Shown: piece by piece, positions 32,173 to 40,580 of the stretch
How the letters are laid out: each line of letters begins with the position of its first letter
Numbering within the stretch: the first letter of the stretch is position 1
Origin: Zoogloea oleivorans
GTDB lineage: Bacteria; Pseudomonadota; Gammaproteobacteria; Burkholderiales; Rhodocyclaceae
DNA length: 41,550 bases
Assembly: GCA_030157785.1 (NCBI GenBank)
Contig: JAOAUC010000048.1
Coordinates: 1 to 41,550, forward strand
Direction of reading: 5' to 3'
Notes under the pieces: generated by a model
Told to the model about the DNA's origin: nothing
Database searches by the model: none
The model's input: only the letters and a program-made list of their open reading frames with translations
Translations under genes and position numbers: made by a program

Positions 32173-34602
32173 TCAGGCGGTGGCCAGGGCGACCCTAGGC
32201 TTCGGGTTGAGCAGGAAATGCGACAGGGCCGGGATCAGCACCAGGGCGCCGAGCATGTTCCACAGGAACATGAAGGTCAGCAGGATGCCCATGTCGGCCT
32301 GGAACTTGATGGGCGACCAGGCCCAGGTGATCACCCCCGCGGCCATCGTCATGCCCACCAGGGCGACGACCTTGCCGGTAAAGTCCAGCGAACGTCGGTA
32401 GGCCATGCGCAGGGTGTCACCACGGCGCTGTACGGCGATCTGCACCGACAGCAGGTAGAGGGCGTAATCGACCCCTACTCCCACGCCGACAGCGATCACC
32501 GGCAGGGTGGCCACCTTCAGGCCGATGCCCAGCCACACCATCAGCGCCTTGCAGATGATGGTGGTCATCACCAGCGGAATCAGCGCGACGATAGTGGCGC
32601 GAATGCTCCTGAAGGTGATCAGGCATAACAGCGCAGTGGCCCCATACACCGCGAGGTACATGGTGACGATGCTCTTTTGAACCTCGATATTGGTGGCCGC
32701 CTCGATGCCGGCGCTACCCGCTGCGAGCAGGAACTCGACGGGCTGCTCGGTGCTGTCCGAGGCGGTCTGTTGCAGCTTGAAGTCCTCGGCGATCTTCAGC
32801 ACCCGGCTCAGGGTATCCGCCTTGTGGTCGGCCAGGTAGGCGACCAGCGGCGACACGGAGCAACCCTGGTTGGTGATGTCCGGCGTCGCAATCATCGCGG
32901 CCGACACCGATGCGTCGACGATGGCTTGGTTGCGGCTCAGGGCCAGCCACTTGGGGTTGCCTTCGAACATCGCCGACGACACCGAGCGGACGGATTCGGC
33001 CAGTGAGGTGGTGGTCTGCACGCCCGGGTCCTGGCGCAGCGCCCAGGCCAGGTCGTCCATCTGGCGCAGGGAATCGTAAAGTCGGCAGCCCTCTGCCCCT
33101 GTTTTCATGATGACCACGAACTGGTCGCTGGACAGGCCGTAGTTGGCGGTGATGTAGGCGTTGTCCTGGTTGTAGCGGGACTCCGGACGCAGTTCGGGGG
33201 CGCCGGAATCCAGGTCGCCGATGCGCAGATCCTTCATTACCACGGTGCTGACGGCGGTGATCAGCACGGCCACGGAGATCATGCCGATAGCCCAGTTACG
33301 CTCGGTCAACACGTCAAGCCGTGCCCACAGACGGCCGATCACGGTGCGCGGCGCCACCGTGCCCGACTCTTCCTCGACGGCCCGACGAGCGGCCGATTCG
33401 CTGACACCAATATAGGACAGAGTCACCGGGATCAGCACCAGCTTGGTAAACACCAGCACCGATACGCCGACGCAGGTGGTGATCGCCAGATCACGAATCA
33501 CCGGAATGTCGATGATGACCAGTACCGCAAAGCCGACGATATTGGCCAACAGCGCAGTCAGCCCGGCCATGAACAGGCGCCGGAAGGTGTAGCGCGCTGC
33601 CACGTATTTATGGGTACCACGGCCGATGTCCTGAATGATGCCATTCATCTTCTGGGCCCCGTGGGACAGGCCGATGGCAAAGATCAGGAAAGGCACCAGG
33701 ATTGAATACGGGTCGAGTTCGTAGCCCAGCAACTGCATGAGGCCGAGCAGCCAGACCACACCAATGACAGCCACCGTCACCAGCAGCACGGTGCTGCGCA
33801 GGCAGCGGGTGTAGAGGTAGACAAAGACAGCTGCCACGGCCACCGACACGGCGAAGAACATCATGACTTCGCGCAGACCGGCAATCAGGTCGCCGACAAC
33901 CTTGGCGAAGCCGACGATGTGGATACCGATCCGGTCGTTCTCGAGCACACGGATCTTCTGTTCAAGATCGTCGGCAAAGACGCCATAGTTCAGCGGCTCG
34001 CCGGTCTGGGGATTCACGTCGAGCATCGGCGTGACGATCATGCTGGAGCGCAGATCCTTGGACACCAGCTTGCCGACGATGCCGGCCTTGGCCACGTTGG
34101 CCCGCAGGGCCTCCACGGTTGCCGGGCTGCCGTTGTAGTTGGCGGGCATCACGGCGCCGCCGGTGATGCCGTCCTCGGTCACTTCGCGCCAGCGCACGAT
34201 GGGCATCCACAGGGACTTCATCCACGAACGATCAACGCCAGGAATCAGGTAAAGGGTGTCATTGACCTTGCGCAGCACTTCCAGGTATTCGGGGTCGTAG
34301 ATGTCGCCCTTCTTGTTCTCGACGACGATGCGGATGGTGTTGCCCAGACCCGGCAGCTCCTTCTTGTTTTCCAGGTAGTTCTGGATGTAGGGGCTGCCGA
34401 GGGGAATCATCCGCTCGAAGTTGGCATTGACGTGGATGCGCGTCGCCGCAAAACCGAGAAAAACCGTGGCAATCAGGCAGGCCACGAGGAAGATCACCCG
34501 GTTGTTGAAGATGAAACGCTCGAGGATGTTCCCGGACTGCCGATCGAAATCGGCCGCGTCCCGGACCACGGGCATCGCACTGTTCTCTTTATGGCCGGCC
34601 AT
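32173..34602 (-). CDS. RND-superfamily (MMPL-type) inner-membrane transporter
   Basis: An 809-residue protein with the duplicated RND layout: a first membrane helix near 33-55, a large periplasmic loop, five helices from about 225, then a second helix near 440, another loop and five final helices. In the second half the helix motif GVGVDYALYLL carries Asp712. The matching place in the first half reads FAIGLSHGAQKM and lacks the aspartate. Such proteins move hydrophobic molecules, and in proteobacteria this subtype is found with YCF48, DUF1329 and DUF1302 genes as here. The ATG at 34602 has AAGAGA upstream. Direction of transport is not shown by sequence. Confidence 0.93.
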   Translation of the reverse strand: MAGHKENSAMPVVRDAADFDRQSGNILERFIFNNRVIFLVACLIATVFLGFAATRIHVNANFERMIPLGSPYIQNYLENKKELPGLGNTIRIVVENKKGDIYDPEYLEVLRKVNDTLYLIPGVDRSWMKSLWMPIVRWREVTEDGITGGAVMPANYNGSPATVEALRANVAKAGIVGKLVSKDLRSSMIVTPMLDVNPQTGEPLNYGVFADDLEQKIRVLENDRIGIHIVGFAKVVGDLIAGLREVMMFFAVSVAVAAVFVYLYTRCLRSTVLLVTVAVIGVVWLLGLMQLLGYELDPYSILVPFLIFAIGLSHGAQKMNGIIQDIGRGTHKYVAARYTFRRLFMAGLTALLANIVGFAVLVIIDIPVIRDLAITTCVGVSVLVFTKLVLIPVTLSYIGVSESAARRAVEEESGTVAPRTVIGRLWARLDVLTERNWAIGMISVAVLITAVSTVVMKDLRIGDLDSGAPELRPESRYNQDNAYITANYGLSSDQFVVIMKTGAEGCRLYDSLRQMDDLAWALRQDPGVQTTTSLAESVRSVSSAMFEGNPKWLALSRNQAIVDASVSAAMIATPDITNQGCSVSPLVAYLADHKADTLSRVLKIAEDFKLQQTASDSTEQPVEFLLAAGSAGIEAATNIEVQKSIVTMYLAVYGATALLCLITFRSIRATIVALIPLVMTTIICKALMVWLGIGLKVATLPVIAVGVGVGVDYALYLLSVQIAVQRRGDTLRMAYRRSLDFTGKVVALVGMTMAAGVITWAWSPIKFQADMGILLTFMFLWNMLGALVLIPALSHFLLNPKPRVALATA

Positions 34603-34635
34603 GATTGTCTCTTGTCGTTGTTATGCGTGGCGCTG

Positions 34636-35736
34636 TCAGCGGGCGGCAGGCAGCGTGACCAGGTTGACCCCGCCATGCCGTGTCAGCGCCAGATCATTGA
34701 CGCCCACCAGCGCAGCGGCGAGCACTTCACCCTGGCGTGGCACTGGCAGCGCCGCCAAAGTGCGGCCGCCGTCCGTGGTCGAAAAAACATGTCCGGCCTG
34801 CGAAACCAGAATCAGGCGCATGCCACCGGCAGGCAGCACGGCGATGATGCTGGCTTCTACGCCGGTTTCAATCTTGCGCCAGCTGGCACCGCCATCTTCG
34901 CTGGCCCAGGCGTTGCCGCGCAGGCCATAGGCGAGCAGCAGGCCGGGTGCCGCATGCACGCCGAAGAAGGTGCCGTTGTAAGGCGTCTCGATGGTCGTGA
35001 AATGATCGGCGCCCTTGTCGAGGCGCCGCAGCAGCCCCTGTTCGCCGGCAAAATAGAGCGTTGCGCCGTCGGTTGCCGCTGCGTAGAAATGCAGGCGGCG
35101 GTCGTTCTCGGCCCGCTCGATCCAAGGCTCCCAGCTCTTGCCACCATCCCGGGTACGCAGAACAAGGCCGAAGGCACCGATCAAGAAGCCCTCACTGGCG
35201 TCACTGAAGAGCACGTCGAGAAAGGGGTTGGGCATCACATCGGGGCTGGCCGACTGGGCCATCAGGCGTTCGATCTCGCCCTTCACGCGGGCCGCCACGG
35301 TGTCGCCAGCCGCTGCCCGTGCTTCATAGCTGCGATTGAGGATTTCGAGCACCGAACGGCCATCGAGGACGCGCGTCCAGCTTTCGCCACCGTTATCGGT
35401 GCGCAGCACCACCCCGTCATGCCCGACGGCCCAGCCGTTGCGCGCATCCCGTAGGTGCACCGCGGTCAGGTCGGCACGCACCGGCACCGTGGCCTGGCGC
35501 CAGTCCTTGCCCCCGTTGGACGAGAACAGGATGTAGCCCCGCGGCCCGACGGCAACAACACGCGCGCCCTGGCTGGCAATGCTGACCATCGGGCTGCGCA
35601 GGGCCAGCGCGGTAATCGGCGCACCGCTGGCGAGGGGGTCGGCTGACGCCCCGGCAACAGACGCAGAGGCAAGCGCCAGGACCACAGGCAGCGTGGCGAC
35701 ACGCACCAGACCGGCCAGAATGGATCGTTTTTTCAC
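34636..35736 (-). CDS. YCF48/BNR-repeat periplasmic beta-propeller protein
   Basis: About 366 residues with a Sec signal peptide (a KKR start, a hydrophobic stretch and a small-residue cleavage region around ASADP) and repeated Asp-box motifs: SNGGKDW, TDNGGESW, TRDGGKSW, SEDGGASW and TTDGGRT. They indicate a seven-bladed propeller of the YCF48 type, the family that includes photosystem assembly factor Hcf136. Here it probably acts as an assembly or scaffold part of the envelope transporter. I prefer the GTG at 35736, with GGGGA upstream and a classical signal start; an in-frame ATG at 35757 would add seven residues. Confidence 0.88.
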   Translation of the reverse strand: MKKRSILAGLVRVATLPVVLALASASVAGASADPLASGAPITALALRSPMVSIASQGARVVAVGPRGYILFSSNGGKDWRQATVPVRADLTAVHLRDARNGWAVGHDGVVLRTDNGGESWTRVLDGRSVLEILNRSYEARAAAGDTVAARVKGEIERLMAQSASPDVMPNPFLDVLFSDASEGFLIGAFGLVLRTRDGGKSWEPWIERAENDRRLHFYAAATDGATLYFAGEQGLLRRLDKGADHFTTIETPYNGTFFGVHAAPGLLLAYGLRGNAWASEDGGASWRKIETGVEASIIAVLPAGGMRLILVSQAGHVFSTTDGGRTLAALPVPRQGEVLAAALVGVNDLALTRHGGVNLVTLPAAR

Positions 35737-35771
35737 AGCAAAGTCCCCAGTCACCATGAATCGTGGCCGCT

Positions 35772-35801
35772 GCCGGCACGCTCATCGCGGAGCGCGCCGG
35801 C
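35772..35801. other. Intercistronic hairpin between DUF1329 and YCF48 genes
   Basis: GCCGGCACGCTC and GAGCGCGCCGGC pair over 11 of 12 positions around a six-base loop, with no T-tract. It lies just after the DUF1329 stop codon in transcription order. It may protect the 3' end of the mRNA for the abundant envelope proteins or lower expression of the distal genes. Confidence 0.65.
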
Positions 35802-35829
35802 CCGGCTGGACCGCCAGCTCACCCGAAGG

Positions 35830-37185
35830 TCAGCGGGCAGTTTCCCGCGCCACGACTGCCTCGGGGTTCAAATCCCGGTTGGCCATCGGCTTGTCGAGCA
35901 CGCCATAACCACCTTCGAGGCCGTCATTGACCAGGGCGTACATGCCCTTGTTGAAGTCATAGATGACGTTCTTGACGGTGTAGGGCGCGGTCACGTCGTA
36001 GAGCTGGACCATGGAGTTGAACAGGGAACGGTAAAGCTTGCCGCTCTGGTCGTAGGCGTCAAAGAGGCCGGCGCCGTAGGTGTCTTCGTCCAAGTAGTAA
36101 GTACGCTTGGCATAGACGTGACGGTTACCCGGCTTGAGCGTCGCTTCCACCACCCACACCCGGTGCAGCTCCCAGCGCCAGCATTGCGGGTTGGCGTGGG
36201 AGGGCATGAACTGGTCCTCGGTCTTGCAGCCGAAGTACAGCTTGTAGGCGTTGTAGGGAATGTACATTTCCTTCTTGCCGACGAGCTTGAAGTCGAAGCG
36301 GTCCATCATTCCGGAGAACACGAACAGCTCGTCGAACAGCGTCACCCCGCCCATGCTCGACACCGGGGTGTCGTAGGAGAACTCCGGCGCCAGTTTCACG
36401 CGGCGCTGGCCAGGAGTGTAGCTCCAGGCACGCCGGGGCTTTTCGGTCGGATCGAGATAATCCACGATGCCCGTGGCTTCACCCGCCTTGCGCACCGGCG
36501 ACTGGGTGATGGAGTGAGTGCGCCAGTACATCAGCGGATCACGGCCATCCAGGTCGGCATGGTAGTACGGTGTTTCTTCCAGGGTCTGCTGCTGGGCGGT
36601 CATCACGGCCTTGCCGGACGAATCCACCACCCACGAACGGGACGACTTGGTGGTGGTGTCGGCCTTGTAGCGCAGCTGCAGGTTCCACATCACCTCGTAG
36701 CCCGTCTTGGGGATCGGGAAAGGCAGGCCACCGCGACAGTCGGCTTCCACTGCCAGGCCGTTCTTGAGCGTCTTGCAGGTGGTGGCATTGCGCACCGTGG
36801 CGTCCAGCACCTTGGCCGGAATGGCCGCCGTGCGGTGGCTGGGGTAGACGTCCATGTAGTAGGTCGGATACTTCTTCAGCAGGGTCTTCTGACCCTCGCT
36901 GAGCTTGTCCGCGTACTGGTCGACGTTCTTGCCGTCGATGCGCAGAACGGCCTTTTCATCCTTGAAGGGGTCGGCCCAGAAGCCGCTCTTCGGCTTGAAG
37001 TCGGCCGGGGCTTTGGTGAGGCCACCGGTGTATTCGGGGATGGTGCCTTCCTTGTTGCCGGCCTTGATGGCGCCGTACTTGGTCAGTGACTTGCCGAGCT
37101 CCTTGGCCTCATCCGCGCTGACGGCTGCCAGACCGTGGGCCGAAACGCTTGCCAGGGCCAAAAGTGCGATTGCGTGCTTTTTCAT
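35830..37185 (-). CDS. DUF1329 family periplasmic/outer-membrane-associated protein
   Basis: A 451-residue protein with a signal peptide (MKKHAIALLALASVSAHGLA, cleaved near there). The mature part is beta-rich with the family pattern: early ADEAKELGKSLTKYGAIKAGN, a RRAWSYTPGQRRVKLAPEF segment, and conserved WELHRVWVVEATLK. DUF1329 is thought to resemble LolB-like or lipid-carrying proteins. It is almost always encoded beside DUF1302, as here (25 bases downstream). A GAGG ribosome site precedes the ATG; the in-frame extension upstream overlaps the DUF1302 gene and lacks signal-peptide character. Confidence 0.93.
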   Translation of the reverse strand: MKKHAIALLALASVSAHGLAAVSADEAKELGKSLTKYGAIKAGNKEGTIPEYTGGLTKAPADFKPKSGFWADPFKDEKAVLRIDGKNVDQYADKLSEGQKTLLKKYPTYYMDVYPSHRTAAIPAKVLDATVRNATTCKTLKNGLAVEADCRGGLPFPIPKTGYEVMWNLQLRYKADTTTKSSRSWVVDSSGKAVMTAQQQTLEETPYYHADLDGRDPLMYWRTHSITQSPVRKAGEATGIVDYLDPTEKPRRAWSYTPGQRRVKLAPEFSYDTPVSSMGGVTLFDELFVFSGMMDRFDFKLVGKKEMYIPYNAYKLYFGCKTEDQFMPSHANPQCWRWELHRVWVVEATLKPGNRHVYAKRTYYLDEDTYGAGLFDAYDQSGKLYRSLFNSMVQLYDVTAPYTVKNVIYDFNKGMYALVNDGLEGGYGVLDKPMANRDLNPEAVVARETAR

Positions 37186-37204
37186 GTTCCTCGTCTCCTG
37201 GTTG

Positions 37205-37221
37205 CGGCCTTCAAAAGGCCG
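37205..37221. other. Hairpin around the DUF1302 stop codon
   Basis: CGGCCTT and AAGGCCG are perfect complements around a three-base loop. The stem covers the last codons and the stop of the DUF1302 gene, shortly before the DUF1329 ribosome site. It may tune re-initiation between the two genes. Confidence 0.45.
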
Positions 37222-38872
37222 TCTTGAATGTGAAGGTAAGCCAGCCACGGTCCGTTGCGCCAACGGCGCTGCTCAGTCCGTTGCCGCCGAGTGCCGTGGT
37301 GCCGGCCGCGTTGTAGATCGTTGCGGCCGCCATGTCTGCGTACCGCAGGGTGAACTCGTAGCGTGAAGCGTAGGTCATCTTGACCCCCATCGACCAGCTC
37401 ATCAGGCGTTCAAAACCGCCACCGCCACTGGGCGCGTTGCCGCTCAGGCCGTAATTCACGGTCAGCGGAACATCCATATCCCAGGACGGGAAGATGTTCA
37501 GGTACTGGGGGGTGAAGTTGATCGCAATCTGGGCAAAATCATCGGTCGAACAACCATCCATCTTGTTGCCGAGCTTGTTGCCCGCTGCACCGCCAACCTT
37601 GGCGCAGTTATAGCCGACGGCCTTGTACAGTTCCGGATTCTTGGTGACCTGATCGAGTCGGCTATAGGCCAGTTCGGCAATCAGGGTGCCGGTATCCCAG
37701 AATGACGTTTTGGGCAGCATGTAGACGCCGTTGACGATCGCGTGCCAAGTATCGCCGCGGGCACCGGTGTTGTTCGCGGCGCTGACGCCGGTCGAATTCA
37801 AGTGACCGTTTTTGCGCAAGGACAACTCGGAACCGAAGCTCACCGGGCCGATCACCCGTGCAAAACTCAAGCCCAGCAGTCGCACGCCTTCAGGATAGAC
37901 GAAGCGGAAAGGGCCAGCGGCGCCGAGGTACTGCACACCAGTTTCCGGCGCATAGTCGTTGAACTCCCGGTAGTAGGCGCCGAAGGTCGATTCGATTTCC
38001 TCGACGTTCAGCTTGGCCGCAACGCCCCAGTTGCCGTCACCGCCGGGCTTTTTCGACTGGGCACGGGCCCAGTTGTTCGGCAGGCGGTCCACCGTCGGTG
38101 CCGTATCGGCACCCATCAGATAGGTACCGGCATGGGGAACCCGGGTGGGTTCCCATTCGTAGAAATACTGGCCGGCAATGGACAGCCGGTCGGTGACCTG
38201 GGCCTTGCCGGACACCTGGCCGACAGGGAGAAAGACTTCCTTGGTCTCGATGCCCGGGCTGGTTACGGCCTTCACACCATCGACGGGCGACTGCGAATAC
38301 GAAATGGCGTGACCGCCGATCAACAGGCCTTCACCCCAGATGTTGGTGTGGCGGCCGACCTTGACGTTCAGCGGCACGGCACCGATGTCCATGTTGGCCC
38401 AAACGAAGGCGTCGAGCAGCTCGCCGGACGGACCATTGACGTAGCGTTTTACGGTCGAGCTGTACTCGCTGTTGCGATAGCTGGTGAGCGCGCCGCCGGG
38501 GGCGGTGGTGTGCACCGAGTGATCATCGTAGGCATTGTCGTACCACGCAGCACCGGTCACCCGGGCACCGAACTGGCCGCGGTAGCTCAGATCGAGTTCG
38601 CTCAGCCAGTCGACCCGGTTGGTGACGACGCTCCCCTTGCCGAACTTGCTGTCCGACTCGTCATAGTTGGGGTTGTTCAGGAGTCGGCGATCCTGCCCTT
38701 CCATGCGCATCCCGAGGTTGTAGCGCACGGTGTTGTCCCAGCGCATCCGCAGATCGGGGTTACCCGTATCCAGCTCGATCGCCATGGCACTGCCAGCCCA
38801 GCCAATTGCAAGGGCTGCTGCCACACCGTGCAGCGGGAACCGTGCACGACCCAATCCATTGTTTCTGATCAT
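37211..38872 (-). CDS. DUF1302 family outer-membrane beta-barrel protein
   Basis: A 553-residue protein. The signal peptide ends around GSAMA-IEL. The mature protein is rich in alternating beta strands with aromatic girdles, begins with the family start ELDTGNPDLRMRWDNTVRYN, and ends in a C-terminal phenylalanine (TFKTAF), the recognition signal for outer-membrane insertion. It is therefore a porin-like channel for hydrophobic substrates, working with DUF1329, YCF48 and RND proteins of the same operon. An AGGAGA ribosome site precedes the ATG. Confidence 0.93.
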   Translation of the reverse strand: MIRNNGLGRARFPLHGVAAALAIGWAGSAMAIELDTGNPDLRMRWDNTVRYNLGMRMEGQDRRLLNNPNYDESDSKFGKGSVVTNRVDWLSELDLSYRGQFGARVTGAAWYDNAYDDHSVHTTAPGGALTSYRNSEYSSTVKRYVNGPSGELLDAFVWANMDIGAVPLNVKVGRHTNIWGEGLLIGGHAISYSQSPVDGVKAVTSPGIETKEVFLPVGQVSGKAQVTDRLSIAGQYFYEWEPTRVPHAGTYLMGADTAPTVDRLPNNWARAQSKKPGGDGNWGVAAKLNVEEIESTFGAYYREFNDYAPETGVQYLGAAGPFRFVYPEGVRLLGLSFARVIGPVSFGSELSLRKNGHLNSTGVSAANNTGARGDTWHAIVNGVYMLPKTSFWDTGTLIAELAYSRLDQVTKNPELYKAVGYNCAKVGGAAGNKLGNKMDGCSTDDFAQIAINFTPQYLNIFPSWDMDVPLTVNYGLSGNAPSGGGGFERLMSWSMGVKMTYASRYEFTLRYADMAAATIYNAAGTTALGGNGLSSAVGATDRGWLTFTFKTAF

Positions 38873-39085
38873 TTATTGTGTCTCCTCAGATACGACGATG
38901 ACGATCATGGCCACCCATGATCCCGATGCTCCGGCCCCCTGCCCTGCGGAATTCCGAAACACCATCGACTCCTCATCCTTCGAAGCGCTGCAGGACTTTT
39001 CTGTCCTATCGACGCTCACTGCATTGTACTGAGCATTTCTTTAAAATTCTATAGTCCGATTAAAGTTCTAAATACAGAATACAAA
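38873..39085 (-). promoter_or_regulatory. Leader and probable promoter of the DUF1302 operon
   Basis: This 213-base gap holds no gene. On the minus strand TATAGA (39053-39048) is a possible -10 with a poor -35. Downstream of it lie TACAATGCAGT (reverse of 39018-39028), an 11-base match to the palindrome before the TetR gene, and AGGAC/GTCCT arms at 38992-39007. The region from 39030 to 39085 is clearly AT-richer than the genes, as expected for a promoter. Confidence 0.4.
38903..38922. other. Perfect inverted repeat in the DUF1302 mRNA leader
   Basis: GATCATGG and CCATGATC are exact complements around CCAC, about 31-50 bases before the start codon. It could form a leader hairpin next to the ribosome site or be a regulator site. 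Confidence 0.5.
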
Positions 39086-40558
39086 CTAACTTCCATCCTT
39101 CCTGCCCAAAGCCCCCTCAGCCGGCTCGACCCGCATCCGCATGGCGGGCACAACAGCCAGCAAAAAGACCAGGCCGACAACCATGAAACACACGCTGAAC
39201 GCGTTTCCCGTGGCAGCCGCCGTATCGAGCCCCTGCTCCCGCCCTCCCGCATCCAGCCAACTGAAAAAAATCGTCAGCACATTCACGCCGATTGCCCCAC
39301 CCAACTGGCGAATGAAATTCAGCGTTCCGGAGGCCTGGGCCAGTTGAGGCGATTCGACCAACTGCAAAGCACCTAGGTTGAGGGACGGAATCGTCATCCC
39401 CAGGCCAATTCGTCCCAAGGCAATCAGGACGGCCAGCACGGCAAACGAACGCACCACCACGCCCGACCCGATGAGCAGGAAGGAAACCGCAAAACACAGC
39501 AGACCAACGACGATCAAGCTGTGCGCAGCAAAGCGGTCGAGCAGACGGCCAGCCGCGGTAATGCTCAGCGCCATCGCCAGTCCTCCGGGCAGCAGCAGGA
39601 GCCCCGACAGACCGGCGTCGTAGTGCAGAACGGTCTGCACATAGAGCGGCAGCAGGTAGGTGGAACCGTAAAGGCCCAGTCCGTAAGCAAAGGCCACCAT
39701 CGCCGAGGCCGCAAAGCGTCGGTTGTAAAACAGTCGTAACTGCAGCAGCGGATGGGGAATCCGCATCTCCCAGATGACCAGCGCCACCGTAACGGCCAGC
39801 CCGACGCCGAGACGCATCAGAAAGGCTGGCGCCGTCCAGCCGTCGGAATGCCCGACCGCAAAGCCGGTCAGCAGACAGAAGATAAACAGCGCCATCAGCA
39901 CCAGGCCGGGCACATCGAAGCTTTGCTGCGTGCTGCTGGTGTCTCGCTCGGGGAGGTAGCGCAGACTCAGGAAGACGCCGGCCACGCACAGCGGCAGGGT
40001 GACGAAGAAGATCGCCCGCCAGCTCGCCAGATCGACCAGATAGCCCCCCAGCGCCGGTCCGATGGCGGGTGCCAGCACGACACCCAGCCCAAAGGCCGAC
40101 ATGGCTCGCCCCCGCTCGGAGGGCGCAAAAACGCGGAAGATCACCACCAGGCCGAGCGGCTGGATCAGACCCGATATCGCGCCCTGGGCAATACGTGCGG
40201 CGATCAGCAGCGGCATGCTGTCGGCCAGGCCACCGGCCAGCGAGGCGAGGCTGAACAGCACCAGCGCTCCGGCATAGGTGAGCCGTGGGCCGAAGCGCCG
40301 TTCGAACCACGCAGCCAGCAGCATGGTGGTGACCATCGCCCCAAGAAAGCCCGTGGACAACCACTGGGCGTCCTCGGTGCTGATGGAAAACTGCCGCATG
40401 ATGGCGGGGATGGCCACATTGATGATGGTCGCCTCGACCACCATCGAGCCGGTCGCCAGCACCACGGTCAGGATCACCAGCAGGCGATAACGGGCTGAGG
40501 AAATGCCGTCGTTCACGATGGCAGAGCCACGGGGCAGCCGACAGATGTCCGTCGCCAC
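39086..40558 (-). CDS. MFS transporter, DHA2 (EmrB/QacA) type
   Basis: A 490-residue multidrug-type major-facilitator protein with about fourteen membrane helices. Marks are the helix-1 segment VVEATIINVAIPAIMRQF, the ERRFGPRLTYAGALVLF loop and GPALGGYLVD in helix 5. The GTG at 40558 is chosen because a near-perfect GGAAGGAGG ribosome site lies seven bases upstream; an earlier in-frame GTG would overlap the SDR gene. It lies 22 bases after the SDR gene. It probably exports a toxic substrate or intermediate. Confidence 0.9.
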   Translation of the reverse strand: MATDICRLPRGSAIVNDGISSARYRLLVILTVVLATGSMVVEATIINVAIPAIMRQFSISTEDAQWLSTGFLGAMVTTMLLAAWFERRFGPRLTYAGALVLFSLASLAGGLADSMPLLIAARIAQGAISGLIQPLGLVVIFRVFAPSERGRAMSAFGLGVVLAPAIGPALGGYLVDLASWRAIFFVTLPLCVAGVFLSLRYLPERDTSSTQQSFDVPGLVLMALFIFCLLTGFAVGHSDGWTAPAFLMRLGVGLAVTVALVIWEMRIPHPLLQLRLFYNRRFAASAMVAFAYGLGLYGSTYLLPLYVQTVLHYDAGLSGLLLLPGGLAMALSITAAGRLLDRFAAHSLIVVGLLCFAVSFLLIGSGVVVRSFAVLAVLIALGRIGLGMTIPSLNLGALQLVESPQLAQASGTLNFIRQLGGAIGVNVLTIFFSWLDAGGREQGLDTAAATGNAFSVCFMVVGLVFLLAVVPAMRMRVEPAEGALGRKDGS

Positions 40559-40580
40559 GCTATGCCCTCCTTCCGGACGC

